From: an uncultured Pelagibacteraceae bacterium
GTDB taxonomy: Bacteria > Pseudomonadota > Alphaproteobacteria > Pelagibacterales > Pelagibacteraceae
DNA: 64,000 nucleotides
Direction: 5' to 3'
Assembly (NCBI GenBank): GCA_902607625.1
Contig: CACLKR010000005.1
Location: 1-64,000 of the forward strand
Of the stretch, positions 8,151-17,286 are shown one piece after another. Under the pieces are notes generated by a model. That model ran no database searches. It had not been told where the DNA came from and worked only from the letters and a program-made list of their open reading frames with translations. The position numbers and the translations under genes were made by a program. Position 1 is the stretch's first letter. Each line of letters opens with the position of its first letter.

Positions 8151-9095
8151 ATGCCCAGCAATATTACAAAAATTGCTGTCATAGGCACAGGAGTTATTGG
8201 TGCCGGCTGGATTATTAGAGCGCTTGTACACAACAAAAAAGTCACCGCTTTTGACAAAGATGTAAAATTAGAAAAAAAACTAATAAAAGAAATTAAACGA
8301 ACTTGGCCTCACGTAAAAAAATTATTTAATAAAAAAAAACTTAATTTAAATAAACTTGAATTCGTAGATTCAATAAAAGAAGCAGTTCAAGATGTAGATT
8401 TTATTCAAGAATGTGCAACAGAAAACTATAGTTTAAAAATAAAGCTAATGCATAATATTGGAAAATATGCAAAACCAAATGCAATAATTTCATCAAGCTC
8501 TTCAGGGCTTTTGCCATCAAGAATTTATTCAAAATGCAAAAATGCAAAAAGAACTATGATTGGTCATCCTTTTAACCCTGTCTATATGCTTCCAGGAGTA
8601 GAGATTGTGCCAGGAAAAAAAACCCAAAAAAAATATATTAATAAGGCAAAAAATTTTTATAAGTCAATTTCTATGAATCCTTTATTGGTAAAAAAAGAAT
8701 TGCCTGGATATTTAGCAGATAGATTACAAGAAGCTTTGTGGAGAGAAGCACTACACATAGTGAATGAAGGATATGCAAGTACCGAAGATTTGGATAGATC
8801 AATTGAAGATGGTCCTGGTCTTCGTTGGTCTCTGATGGGAATCTTTTTAACTTATCACCTCGCCGGCGGAAAAGCAGGCATGAAGCACATGCTCGAACAA
8901 TTTGGACCAGCGTTAAAATTACCTTGGACAAAATTAAAAGCTCCAACTCTTTCAAAAAGATTATCTTCGAGAGTAATAAAAGGAACTAAAAGACAAGCAC
9001 GAGGTAAATCTGTTGATAAAATTTCAAATATTCGTGACGAATATTTAGTTAGTTTATTACAAATGAGAAAAAAATTCGAAACTAAATTAAGATAA
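8151..9095 (+). CDS. lcdH: L-carnitine 3-dehydrogenase
   Basis: A 314-residue NAD-dependent dehydrogenase of the 3-hydroxyacyl-CoA-dehydrogenase superfamily. Seen: Rossmann motif 'IAVIGTGVIGAGWIIRAL' at residues 8-25, 'IISSSSSGLLPS', 'MIGHPFNPVYMLPGVEIVPG', and the segment 'GPGLRWSLMGIFLTYHLAGG' that distinguishes carnitine dehydrogenases. It oxidises L-carnitine to 3-dehydrocarnitine. It starts at the base after the BKACE stop, which places both in one operon and supports the carnitine-to-betaine assignment. Confidence 0.88.
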   Translation: MPSNITKIAVIGTGVIGAGWIIRALVHNKKVTAFDKDVKLEKKLIKEIKRTWPHVKKLFNKKKLNLNKLEFVDSIKEAVQDVDFIQECATENYSLKIKLMHNIGKYAKPNAIISSSSSGLLPSRIYSKCKNAKRTMIGHPFNPVYMLPGVEIVPGKKTQKKYINKAKNFYKSISMNPLLVKKELPGYLADRLQEALWREALHIVNEGYASTEDLDRSIEDGPGLRWSLMGIFLTYHLAGGKAGMKHMLEQFGPALKLPWTKLKAPTLSKRLSSRVIKGTKRQARGKSVDKISNIRDEYLVSLLQMRKKFETKLR

Positions 9096-9096
9096 G

Positions 9097-9885
9097 TTAA
9101 TCCATTCTTTCTGCATTACCATCTACGGCAATAACTTGCCCCGAAACTTTATTAGCCTCATCTGAAACTAAATAAGCACTCATATTTCCAATATCTTCTT
9201 CATTAATCCAACTTTTCATTGAAGCCATTGAAACAAAATCACTTTCTATTTTTTTTGCTGAAGACTTTGTAAATTTGGCTTTATCTCTTATAACTCTTTT
9301 CATTCGATCGCCTTTAATAGTGCCTGGACATATTGCATTTACTCTAATTTTATATTTCCCAAGCTCCATGGCTAGGGTTTTGGTCATACCAACTATGGCC
9401 CATTTGCTTGCTGCATACGGCGAACGAAGTGGAAAACCCATAATTCCTGCCCCTGACGAAATATTAATTATTGAACTTGTTTTTGATTTTTTTAAAAGTG
9501 GAATAGCCTGCTTAGTGAAATAAAAATGACTATTCACATTAACATGTAAAGTATTTTCCCATTCACTAGAATCTAATTTTTCAATTGTGCCTGTCGGGCC
9601 AGCAATTCCAACATTATTAATTAAGGCGTCTAGATTTCTAAATTTCTTTTTAACTTTATGAAAAAAATCTATTACTTCCGTTTCATCAGATGCATCAACT
9701 TCTGAAACAAAAATTCGCTTGTTGTATAAAGAATGTTTTTTGACTTTATTTATTGCCTTCAAATCAATATCGCATAAATAGATTGAAGCACCTTTTGCAA
9801 CACAAACTTTTGCTATTGCCCATCCTATTCCAGAAGCTCCAGCAGAAATTATGATTTTTTTATTTTTTAAAGCGCCACCCAACAT
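9097..9885 (-). CDS. short-chain dehydrogenase/reductase (SDR)
   Basis: A 262-residue classical SDR. It has the cofactor loop 'SAGASGIGWAIAK', the 'NNVG' motif, the catalytic Ser in 'INISSGAGIMG' and 'YAASK'. The start ATG overlaps the stop of proV by one base (TAATG), so it is the last gene of the betaine transporter operon and is convergent with lcdH. The substrate is unknown; the context suggests a quaternary-ammonium or hydroxyacid compound. Confidence 0.85.
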   Translation of the reverse strand: MLGGALKNKKIIISAGASGIGWAIAKVCVAKGASIYLCDIDLKAINKVKKHSLYNKRIFVSEVDASDETEVIDFFHKVKKKFRNLDALINNVGIAGPTGTIEKLDSSEWENTLHVNVNSHFYFTKQAIPLLKKSKTSSIINISSGAGIMGFPLRSPYAASKWAIVGMTKTLAMELGKYKIRVNAICPGTIKGDRMKRVIRDKAKFTKSSAKKIESDFVSMASMKSWINEEDIGNMSAYLVSDEANKVSGQVIAVDGNAERMD

Positions 9886-10946
9886 TAAGTTTTGGACTTT
9901 GTCAAAATATCAGATTTGGACTTTGTCAAAGCCACGGACAATTCTTTTTCAGTAATATATCCTTTTATATTTCCGCTTTTATCAACCACTTCAACTATTG
10001 CTGGGGTAAGGCAAACCTGAGGTAAAAACTCATCCAGAAAAGAATCTTCGTTAACTTTAATAGTATTCGAATTCTTTTCTTTCCGGCTTTTAAATTTTTC
10101 TGGAGTTAGCATAATTATTTTAGCTTTAATTACTTTTGCACGATTTACGTCTTTTACAAACGCTGCAACATAATCATCCGCCGGGTTCATAATGATATCT
10201 ATTGGAGATCCAACTTGAACTAAACGACCGTGATTTAAAATTCCTATATGATCACCTAATCTTAAAGACTCGTCCAAATCATGGGAAATAAATAGGATTG
10301 TTTTTTTTAATTCTGCTTGTAAATCTATAAGTTGCTTTTGCATATCACTACGAATAATTGGATCTAGCGCACTAAAAGCTTCATCCATCAACATGATGTC
10401 TGTATTAGTTGCTAATGCCCGAGCAAGACCTACTCGTTGTTGCATACCTCCAGATAATTGATTTGGATATTGGTGTTCGAAACCAGCTAATCCTACAGCT
10501 TCAATTTTTTCCATTGCAATTTTATTCCTTTCGTTAAGATCTTTTCCTTGAACCTCAAGACCATAACCGACATTTTGAATTACAGTTTTATGTGGAAACA
10601 ATCCAAAACGCTGAAAAACCATGCTCATTTTATGCCTTCTAAATTCAATTAAATTTTTCTGATTTAATTCCATAACATTCGTTCCTTCCACCAAAACCTC
10701 TCCCGCGGTTGGATCAATTAATCGGTTAATATGGCGAATAAGCGTAGATTTTCCTGATCCAGATAAGCCCATACATACAAAAGTCTCGCCCTCTTCTATT
10801 TTAATGGATACGTTATCAAGTCCAACTGTATGACCCGTTTTCTCTAGAATATCTTCTTTTGTGGCTCCGTCTTGCACCATAGGTAGAACCTTGGAAGGAT
10901 TATCTCCAAAAATTTTATAAACATTTTTTACTTCAATCTTTGACAT
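9885..10946 (-). CDS. proV: glycine betaine/proline-type ABC transporter, ATP-binding protein
   Basis: The open frame extends to 11039, but the family-like start 'MSKIEVKNVYKIFG' is the ATG at 10946, giving 353 residues and a 14 bp overlap with proW. Walker A is 'MGLSGSGKST', the signature is 'NQLSGGMQQRVGLARAL', Walker B is 'DIMLMDEAFSALDP', and the H-loop is 'LFISHD'. The 'DGATKEDILEKTGHTVGLDN' insert before Walker A is typical of OpuAA/ProV. A weak CBS-like region ends the protein. The last residues contain an 8-residue near-repeat encoded by a 24 bp tandem duplication. It energises uptake of betaine-type osmolytes. Confidence 0.92.
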   Translation of the reverse strand: MSKIEVKNVYKIFGDNPSKVLPMVQDGATKEDILEKTGHTVGLDNVSIKIEEGETFVCMGLSGSGKSTLIRHINRLIDPTAGEVLVEGTNVMELNQKNLIEFRRHKMSMVFQRFGLFPHKTVIQNVGYGLEVQGKDLNERNKIAMEKIEAVGLAGFEHQYPNQLSGGMQQRVGLARALATNTDIMLMDEAFSALDPIIRSDMQKQLIDLQAELKKTILFISHDLDESLRLGDHIGILNHGRLVQVGSPIDIIMNPADDYVAAFVKDVNRAKVIKAKIIMLTPEKFKSRKEKNSNTIKVNEDSFLDEFLPQVCLTPAIVEVVDKSGNIKGYITEKELSVALTKSKSDILTKSKT

Positions 10947-11964
10947 TAAATACCTTTTTTTTCTGTGTTTTTTCTTGAATTCTTTCACCGTAAGACTGTG
11001 TAATTCGATCAAAAATAATTGCAAGAAGTACAATTGCAATTCCTGCTTCTGTAGCCATTCCTACATTAAGCTGTTGTAGTCCAAGCAATACTTCATCACC
11101 AATTCCTCTGGTTCCAATCATCGATGCAATAACAACCATCGCCAACGACATCATGGTACATTGGTTAATTCCTTGCATAATGTTAGGTAAGGCTAAAGGA
11201 ATTTGAACACCCCAAAGTGTTTGTTTTTTACTAGCCCCAAAAGCCTCTGACGCCTCAATAACTTCTTTATCAACTAATCTGATACCAAGATCTGTTAATC
11301 TAATAAGAGGAGGAACAGCATAAACAAAAATTGCAATGATGGCTGGAACTGCTCCTAATCCAAATAATAAAATACCTGGAATTAAATAACAGAAACTTGG
11401 AATGGTTTGCATTAAATCAAGTATAGGTAATAATGCATTTCTTACTTTCTTTTTTCTGGCCATAGCAATTCCAACTGGAATTCCAACAATTATACAAAGC
11501 CCCATACCAATAAGCACAATACACGTTGTCATAATGCATTTGTCCCAATATCTTGGACTTAGAAATCCAAGAAAAAAAGTACAAAAGGCCACCATGACAG
11601 TAGTGTTTGTTTTTCTTCCACTTGCAAAATAAGTAATAAAAATAACTATTGCAATAACTAGTGGCCAGGGCAGGCCCACTAAAAAATTTTTCATTGAACT
11701 ATACAAGCCAAGCAAAAAATTATTTATTGCTTCGAAAAAAAGTCCATAATTTACAATTAGCCAATCAAAACCCGCATTCAGTGGTTGCATCAAAGGAAAA
11801 TCAAGCCACTTCGGCCAATCTCCTAACCAGGAAAAATCTTTAAATATATCTGTAAAATTTTCAGGCTTGTATCTAGGTCTAGCTGAACGATAACCAATAA
11901 TAATGAAATATATAAATAATACTGAATAGACTGTTGGTTTAATAAATTGTTTATATTTTTGCAT
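10933..11964 (-). CDS. proW: glycine betaine/proline-type ABC transporter, permease
   Basis: A 343-residue inner-membrane permease with a long N-terminal extension containing one hydrophobic segment and then the BPD_transp_1 domain. The EAA-like loop 'EASEAFGASKKQTLWGVQIP' contacts the ATPase. 'IPVGIAMARKKKVRNALLPI' and 'GIGDEVLLGLQQLNVG' are typical of ProW/OpuAB. It lies between proX and proV on the minus strand. A strong terminator hairpin sits between it and proX, so it should be expressed at a lower level than the binding protein. Confidence 0.92.
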   Translation of the reverse strand: MQKYKQFIKPTVYSVLFIYFIIIGYRSARPRYKPENFTDIFKDFSWLGDWPKWLDFPLMQPLNAGFDWLIVNYGLFFEAINNFLLGLYSSMKNFLVGLPWPLVIAIVIFITYFASGRKTNTTVMVAFCTFFLGFLSPRYWDKCIMTTCIVLIGMGLCIIVGIPVGIAMARKKKVRNALLPILDLMQTIPSFCYLIPGILLFGLGAVPAIIAIFVYAVPPLIRLTDLGIRLVDKEVIEASEAFGASKKQTLWGVQIPLALPNIMQGINQCTMMSLAMVVIASMIGTRGIGDEVLLGLQQLNVGMATEAGIAIVLLAIIFDRITQSYGERIQEKTQKKKVFNVKD

Positions 11965-11974
11965 TGTTCTTCTT

Positions 11975-12006
11975 AAAAAACTAAGAGCCCTTTACAGGGC
12001 TCTTAG
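11975..12006 (-). terminator. intrinsic terminator between proX and proW
   Basis: A perfect 10-bp inverted repeat (11981-11990 and 11997-12006) with a six-base loop. On the minus strand it is followed at once by six T residues (11980-11975). It starts 23 bp after the proX stop and ends about 10 bp before the proW start. It fits a partial terminator that lets proX be made in excess of the membrane components. Confidence 0.85.
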
Positions 12007-12029
12007 TAAATAAATTTATCAACTAAAAA

Positions 12030-13055
12030 TTAAAGCGCAGCTTTAACTTTTTTAGCAACATCTCCTGGTACCCACTTCTCCCACATATTATTATTAGATA
12101 GGAAGTTTTTTGCAGTAGCTACCATATCACCATCTGATTCATCCATGTAGAATGCAAGCGATTTGTTTACCGTTGCAGTTGGTAATGTGTAATTCTTAAT
12201 GAAATCAAGAATTGGTTTATTTGCTGCGTCATTTGCAAATTTAGTAGATGCAGCTTTGGTTAAAGACATATTAACGTATTCACATGCGCAAGTTGGTTTA
12301 TACACATCAGGACCATTTGCCTTAATGTCTTCAACAACTTTCGTCATTTTATCCCAGCAAGCTTGATCATATTTGGGTTCTTCTAATTTAACTAAATCAA
12401 CCTTACCCATCAAACCCGTTGGCGTCCAATAGTATGAAAATACAGGTTTTTTCTTTTTAAATGCACCAGCTATTGCAGCATCTAAAGCTCCTCCAGAACC
12501 TGGGTCAAAGTTAGTATAGAATTCATCTAGACCATAAACTTTGTGCTTCACTAAGTTAATAGTGTAGCAAGTCCATCCTGAAATACAGCTTGTCATTCTG
12601 CCTTTTCCAGGTGCTTCAGGATCAGCAAATAGTTTTGCTATCTCAGCGCTCTTCATATCGTCAACATGTTTCAAATTGTATTTATCAGAAGTTGGTTTAT
12701 CTACGTAGAATCCTTGAGTAGATGAAGGAGTGTTAACTCCAAGTTCAATAATAGTTCCTTTTGAAAGGTTGTCTTCTATTAGCTGAACCAAATTATCTCT
12801 CCAAACCTCAGTGATGATATCAATTTGTTGATCGAAAAGAGCAGCCATAATTGGAGTAGTACTACCTTTTGTAACTTGCACTTCGCAGCCATATCCTTTT
12901 TCAATAATGAACGAAGCTATGGCAGTGTGCACGTTAGCACTATCCCAGTCAAAATCTCCCAAATGCACTTTGCAAGCAGCATTGGCACTAGTTGTGCCCA
13001 GTGTCATTATTCCTGCAAATACAAATGAAAGTAATAGGTTTTTTAGAAATTTCAT
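12030..13055 (-). CDS. proX: glycine betaine/proline-type ABC transporter, periplasmic binding protein
   Basis: A 341-residue OpuAC/ProX-family protein. A clear Sec signal peptide ends near 'TTSANA' (residues 21-26). The mature start 'CKVHLGDFDWDSANVHTAIA' and the Trp/Tyr-rich stretches 'EVWRDN' and 'PVFSYYWTPTG' are consistent with an aromatic cage for quaternary ammonium groups. The start is supported by a strong Shine-Dalgarno (GGGAGG, complement of 13063-13070) 8 bases upstream. First gene of the proX-proW-proV-SDR unit. The ligand could be betaine, carnitine, DMSP or a related compound. Confidence 0.93.
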   Translation of the reverse strand: MKFLKNLLLSFVFAGIMTLGTTSANAACKVHLGDFDWDSANVHTAIASFIIEKGYGCEVQVTKGSTTPIMAALFDQQIDIITEVWRDNLVQLIEDNLSKGTIIELGVNTPSSTQGFYVDKPTSDKYNLKHVDDMKSAEIAKLFADPEAPGKGRMTSCISGWTCYTINLVKHKVYGLDEFYTNFDPGSGGALDAAIAGAFKKKKPVFSYYWTPTGLMGKVDLVKLEEPKYDQACWDKMTKVVEDIKANGPDVYKPTCACEYVNMSLTKAASTKFANDAANKPILDFIKNYTLPTATVNKSLAFYMDESDGDMVATAKNFLSNNNMWEKWVPGDVAKKVKAAL

Positions 13056-13091
13056 GTAATTTCCCTCCCTTTTATTAGTTTAAACTGGCGT

Positions 13092-13120
13092 ATTACAACG
13101 TGAAATGACCTAAAAAACAA
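13092..13120 (-). promoter_or_regulatory. candidate sigma-70 promoter of proX
   Basis: Reading the minus strand, TTGTTT (13120-13115) and TGTAAT (13097-13092) are separated by exactly 17 bases. This would start the transcript around 13085, giving a leader of about 30 bases with a strong ribosome site. Assigned by eye, so moderate confidence. Confidence 0.4.
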
Positions 13121-13180
13121 CCCTTTAGTGTTCAGAAATGGGCCATACGTAAGAATGTTTTTTTAACCTTTAAAATATTG

Positions 13181-13199
13181 ATTCAATTATTAATTGAAT
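13181..13199. repeat. 19-bp AT-rich inverted repeat in the proX/13234 intergenic region
   Basis: A 9-bp perfect inverted repeat (attcaatta / taattgaat) around one central base. It lies 34 bp before the dioxygenase start at 13234 and within the divergent spacer shared with proX. It could be an operator for a dimeric regulator, but AT-rich palindromes also arise by chance at this base composition. Confidence 0.3.
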
Positions 13200-13233
13200 T
13201 GAAAATTTAATAAAATAAAATAATCATATTTTT

Positions 13234-14361
13234 ATGACAATAAATATTTTAAAAATTTCTCAGAATGGTTCTGGGTTGGATGTTGAATGGAACGATGGGG
13301 AAAAAAGTAATTTTAATTTCATGTGGCTAAGAGACAATTGTCCGACGTCTCGGGACAAAGATTCAAGACACAGAATGTTTAATCTATTAGAAGTTTCGAC
13401 AAATATTAGTCCTAAACAATTTAAAATTAACGCAGAAGGTAAATTAGAAATAGAATGGAATGAAGGAAATCATACTAGTTATTATGATCAAAAATGGCTT
13501 AGAGAAAATTGCTACACAATTAATAACAAAAAAAAATATATTTCTCCTTACGTTTTATGGGACAATTCACTCAATTCAAAACTTTCAACCATACAAATAG
13601 AACACGACGAAATAATGGATAGCGATAAAGGCTTGATAAAATGGCTTGAACTTCTTCATTATTACGGAATTGCAATTGTTAAAAAAGCTCCAATAGAAAA
13701 AACGTCTGCTTTACCAGTCTTAAATAGAATAGGCAGTATAAGGGAGACTTTTTTTAAAACACCTTTTGAAGTTATTAATATTCCAAAACCAAATAACTCT
13801 GCTTATACAGCCCACGCATTAAGAAATCACATGGATTTGCCTTGGTTTGAAAACCCTCCAGGCTATCAATTTCTTCATTGTTTAATTAATAAAGCAGAAG
13901 GAGGAAATTCTTCAGCGGTAGATGCGTTTGCAGTTGCTGATTATTTAAGAAAGAATGAAAAAGGAATTTTTGAATCTTTAGTGAGTGTTCCCCTTAAATT
14001 TAAAGACAACGATTACACACAAGAATCAATTAGAATTTTTCATGCCCCAGCAATTACTTTAACTAAAGATGATGATTACAACGATATAAGATTTAGTGTC
14101 GCTACTATGGATACATTAGATTGTCACCCCGATATTATGGATAAAGTTTATAAAGCTCATCATAAACTAGGAAACTTATTGCATGATGATAAATTCCAAA
14201 TTAAATTCAGGTTAAATCCTGGAGATATTTTTTCATTCAATAACAGAAGAGTTTTGCACGGCAGAACTGCTTTTGATCCCAATTCAGGGCATAGACATTT
14301 GCAAGGTTACTATATCGATAGAGATGAGATTATTGGTAGATTAAATTTTTTAAAAAAATAA
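13234..14361 (+). CDS. gamma-butyrobetaine-hydroxylase-like 2-oxoglutarate dioxygenase (DUF971 + TauD)
   Basis: A 375-residue protein with the two-domain layout of gamma-butyrobetaine and trimethyllysine hydroxylases and of TmpA. The N-terminal DUF971-like domain has 'WLRDNCPTSRDKDSRH' (C36 and H46 as possible Zn ligands). The TauD domain has H199-x-D201 in 'RNHMDLPW' and H342 in 'RVLHGRTAF', followed by 'HLQGYYIDRD'. It would hydroxylate a trimethylammonium substrate, for example gamma-butyrobetaine to carnitine. It is divergent from proX, whose product probably binds such compounds. The exact substrate is not readable from sequence. Confidence 0.82.
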   Translation: MTINILKISQNGSGLDVEWNDGEKSNFNFMWLRDNCPTSRDKDSRHRMFNLLEVSTNISPKQFKINAEGKLEIEWNEGNHTSYYDQKWLRENCYTINNKKKYISPYVLWDNSLNSKLSTIQIEHDEIMDSDKGLIKWLELLHYYGIAIVKKAPIEKTSALPVLNRIGSIRETFFKTPFEVINIPKPNNSAYTAHALRNHMDLPWFENPPGYQFLHCLINKAEGGNSSAVDAFAVADYLRKNEKGIFESLVSVPLKFKDNDYTQESIRIFHAPAITLTKDDDYNDIRFSVATMDTLDCHPDIMDKVYKAHHKLGNLLHDDKFQIKFRLNPGDIFSFNNRRVLHGRTAFDPNSGHRHLQGYYIDRDEIIGRLNFLKK

Positions 14362-14363
14362 TT

Positions 14364-15011
14364 TTACAAGTTCTCAAAAATTAAATTTTTACTATTTTTA
14401 TATTTTTCAAAAAGATCTTTTGTTTTAACTGTATAATAGAAAACAGGTTTTTTAATTTTAATTAAATTTTTATTTGATAAGAAACTTTTCTCAAGACCAA
14501 AAAATTTGATGTAGGGTTTTTTAGATTTTGATTTAATTACTCTTAAATTACTATTAGAAAGAAATAATAAACCTAAAGACAATCTTTTGTTTAATTTATA
14601 TAAATTAACTAAATTTTTTTCTTTAAAAGAGAATAATCTCATCTTTTTTGTTTTTTTTATCAAATTAGCTAAACTCTTTAAGTTTTGATTATTTAGAAGC
14701 GGTTTAATTTCTAAAATCATATGGTGTTTATTATTAGATATTTTTAGCAAGTCTTTAAGTAATGGGACTGGAGTTTTACTTTTGTTACTTATTTTTTTTA
14801 ATTTTGAATAGTTGATATCTTTAACATTTACATTTAACTTAAATTTTCTTTTTAAATTAAAATCGTGAAAACAAATCAATTTATTATCTTTAGTAACTTG
14901 TAGATCTGTTTCTATGCCAAATTTTTTTTTAAAACAGTACTTAAAACTCTGAATTGTATTTTCTTTAAATTTTTTTTTTGCCAGGCCGCGATGAATATAG
15001 TGCGTAGTCAT
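14364..15011 (-). CDS. glycerophosphodiester phosphodiesterase (GDPD)
   Basis: A 215-residue GDPD-family enzyme. It contains the family residues in order: 'HRG' at 7-9, 'ENTIQSF', 'GIETDLQVTKDN' with the metal Glu and Asp, and 'CFHDFNLKRKF' with the second catalytic His. It hydrolyses glycerophosphodiesters, such as glycerophosphocholine, to glycerol-3-phosphate and the alcohol. No signal peptide is seen, so it is probably cytoplasmic. It is 6 bp downstream of the inositol-phosphatase-like gene and is the last gene of a long minus-strand run beginning near 23974. Liberated choline would feed the betaine pathways around it. Confidence 0.82.
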   Translation of the reverse strand: MTTHYIHRGLAKKKFKENTIQSFKYCFKKKFGIETDLQVTKDNKLICFHDFNLKRKFKLNVNVKDINYSKLKKISNKSKTPVPLLKDLLKISNNKHHMILEIKPLLNNQNLKSLANLIKKTKKMRLFSFKEKNLVNLYKLNKRLSLGLLFLSNSNLRVIKSKSKKPYIKFFGLEKSFLSNKNLIKIKKPVFYYTVKTKDLFEKYKNSKNLIFENL

Positions 15012-15017
15012 ACAAAA

Positions 15018-15824
15018 TTATGAAACTGGTTTAAGAATTTTCAGGATTTTTTTGTGCAATATAGAACTCGAACTTACTAATATGCTTCCACCTGCTTTCG
15101 GATCCTTGCCTTTCCAGTTTGTTATATGTCCCCCGGAATTTTTTACCAAAGTTATTATTGGGTGAATATCCCATATTTTATTACGACATTGTAAAACCAC
15201 ATTAAGTTTTCCCTCACATAATTGACAATAACTTAAAGCGTCCGAACATGGATATCTCATGAGTCTTGTCAATTTTGAAATTTTCTTTTGTTCTTCTAAG
15301 GATAGATAACCGAAAAAATTCCCTGATATTTTTGAATTATTTAACGATTTTGATTTTACTACTTTAAGTTTTTTAAATTTATTATTTTCTACTAAATAAG
15401 AGTTATTATTTGTGCCTGTAATATAATATTTTTTTAACATGGGAAAATTAACTAAGCCAAAAGTTGGTTCGTTTTTATAGTTAACGCTTATTAAATTGCT
15501 CCAAGTGGGACTTCCAATAACAAATGATCGTGTTCCGTCGATTGGGTCAATCACCCATGTAAAACCGTTTTTTGTTTTTTTAGTTTTAAATTCTTCACCA
15601 ATAACTCCGTCTTTTGGAAATTTTTTGGTAATTTCCTTTCTTAAAAATATTTCTATAGATTGATCAATATTTGTAACTGGGTCAAAACCATTGCTTTTTT
15701 TAGATTTATTGTGCAGTTTAAATTTGCCTGCCAATTTTTTAAAATATAGTTTGTTAATTTTTTTGGGAAGTGAATTTAAAAATTTATAATATTTTAATTG
15801 ATTTTTTTTATTAATTTTGTCCAT
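15018..15824 (-). CDS. inositol-monophosphatase-family phosphatase, histidinol-phosphatase-like
   Basis: A 268-residue Mg-dependent phosphatase of the IMPase superfamily. 'GEEF' provides the first metal Glu, 'WVIDPIDGTRSFVIGSPTWS' the core metal site, and 'IWDIHPIITLVKNSGG' the last metal Asp. The 'RSF.IG.P.W' stretch is most like HisN-type histidinol phosphatases. No other his genes are nearby, so another sugar or inositol phosphate remains possible. It sits between the ALDH gene (7 bp gap) and the GDPD gene (6 bp gap). Confidence 0.78.
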   Translation of the reverse strand: MDKINKKNQLKYYKFLNSLPKKINKLYFKKLAGKFKLHNKSKKSNGFDPVTNIDQSIEIFLRKEITKKFPKDGVIGEEFKTKKTKNGFTWVIDPIDGTRSFVIGSPTWSNLISVNYKNEPTFGLVNFPMLKKYYITGTNNNSYLVENNKFKKLKVVKSKSLNNSKISGNFFGYLSLEEQKKISKLTRLMRYPCSDALSYCQLCEGKLNVVLQCRNKIWDIHPIITLVKNSGGHITNWKGKDPKAGGSILVSSSSILHKKILKILKPVS

Positions 15825-15831
15825 TAATAAA

Positions 15832-17262
15832 TTACTTCCAACCTGTTATAGCTTTTACTTCTAAAAATTCATTTAGACCCCAGATTCCACCTTCACGACC
15901 ATTTCCAGATTGTTTGTATCCTCCAAAAGGTGCGCCAACATCAGCTCCTTGACCATTAATAAAAATTGTTCCTGCTCTCAATTTTCTGGCAACTCTTTTA
16001 GCTTTTTCTTTATCTTCAGTTTGTAGGTAATTTCCAAGTCCATATGAAGTGTCATTTGCTATTGCAATAGCTTCTTCCTCAGTTTCAAATGGAATAATAG
16101 AAAGTACAGGTCCAAATATTTCTTCTCTTGCAATTCTCATATCATTATTTACATCAGTGAAGATTGTTGGTTTTACAAAATAACCTTTATTAAGACCATT
16201 AGGTAAATCAGGTCCACCTGTAGCTAGTGTTGCGCCTTCTTTTATTCCAACATTTATAAGATTTATTACTTTGTCATACTGAACTTTTGAAACTAGTGGT
16301 CCAATGTGATCACCTTTTTTTGATGCTACATCTACTTTAATTTTATTTGCTTCATCTACAGCTTCTTTAACAGCTCTTTCATAAATTGGTTTTTGAACTA
16401 TCATTCTTGTTGGCGCATCACAAGATTGTCCTGAATTGCTCATTACATGTCTTACACCGTCTCTTACTGCATTTGGATAGGAGTCTGCAAAAACTATGTT
16501 TCCGCCTTTTCCACCTAATTCAAGAGTAACTTTTTTTATTGTGTCAGCTGCATTTTTTTGAATTAATTTTCCAGCTCTTGTTGAGCCTGTGAACGAAACC
16601 ATATCTATATCAGAATGACCAGAGATATGATTTCCAACAACTTCTCCATTGCCATTGACTAAGTTAAAAACACCACGAGGAAAACCAGCTTCATCAATCA
16701 TTTCTGCAAACAAAATGCCAGATATTGGAGAAATCTCAGAGGGCTTTAATATCATCGTGCAGCCAGCAGCTAATGCAGGAATAACTTTTAATACAATTTG
16801 GTTCATTGGGAAATTCCAAGGTGTTATTAAACCACATACTCCAATAGGCTCATATCTAATGTGATTATTAGACTTAGGATCAAATTGATGTTCAAAATTA
16901 AAATCTTTTAAAATTTTTATTGTGTTTTTCGAAATATCAGCACCCATTTTTGTGTGAGTTTCTGAAGCATAATCCAACGGAGCTCCCATTTCAGTTGATT
17001 GTGCTTTGACCATCTCATCCCATCTTCTATTATAAATTTGATCAAATTTTTCCAACAAGCTTAATCTTTTTTCTTTATTAGATTCTCTCCAAGTTTCGAA
17101 TGCATTTTTAGCAGCACTGATAGCTTTGTCAGCGTCCTCTATTGATCCAAGAGATATAATTGCAAAAGGTTCCTCTGTTGATGGATCAATAACTTCAAAG
17201 TTATTTGGTTTAGATGGGGATACCCATTTACCATTTATATAAAAATTTCTTTTGTCTAACAT
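15832..17262 (-). CDS. NAD(P)-dependent aldehyde dehydrogenase
   Basis: A 476-residue ALDH-superfamily enzyme with all catalytic landmarks: N150 in 'TPWNFPMNQ', E248 in 'TLELGGKGGNIV', C281 in 'SGQSCDAPTRM', 'EEIFGPVLS' and the C-terminal 'PFGGYKQSGNGREGG'. It oxidises an aldehyde to its acid. It lies 24 bp downstream of the hydroxyacid-dehydrogenase-like gene, which follows a gamma-butyrobetaine-hydroxylase-like gene. Betaine aldehyde or 4-trimethylaminobutanal are reasonable substrates, but not proven. Confidence 0.9.
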   Translation of the reverse strand: MLDKRNFYINGKWVSPSKPNNFEVIDPSTEEPFAIISLGSIEDADKAISAAKNAFETWRESNKEKRLSLLEKFDQIYNRRWDEMVKAQSTEMGAPLDYASETHTKMGADISKNTIKILKDFNFEHQFDPKSNNHIRYEPIGVCGLITPWNFPMNQIVLKVIPALAAGCTMILKPSEISPISGILFAEMIDEAGFPRGVFNLVNGNGEVVGNHISGHSDIDMVSFTGSTRAGKLIQKNAADTIKKVTLELGGKGGNIVFADSYPNAVRDGVRHVMSNSGQSCDAPTRMIVQKPIYERAVKEAVDEANKIKVDVASKKGDHIGPLVSKVQYDKVINLINVGIKEGATLATGGPDLPNGLNKGYFVKPTIFTDVNNDMRIAREEIFGPVLSIIPFETEEEAIAIANDTSYGLGNYLQTEDKEKAKRVARKLRAGTIFINGQGADVGAPFGGYKQSGNGREGGIWGLNEFLEVKAITGWK

Positions 17263-17286
17263 TTTAAACTATCATTATCATATAAA

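Noticed and set aside
9885-11039. proV start at 11039 with 31 extra residues
   Set aside because: The extra residues are hydrophobic and lie inside the proW coding region; the ATG at 10946 gives the normal OpuAA/ProV N-terminus.
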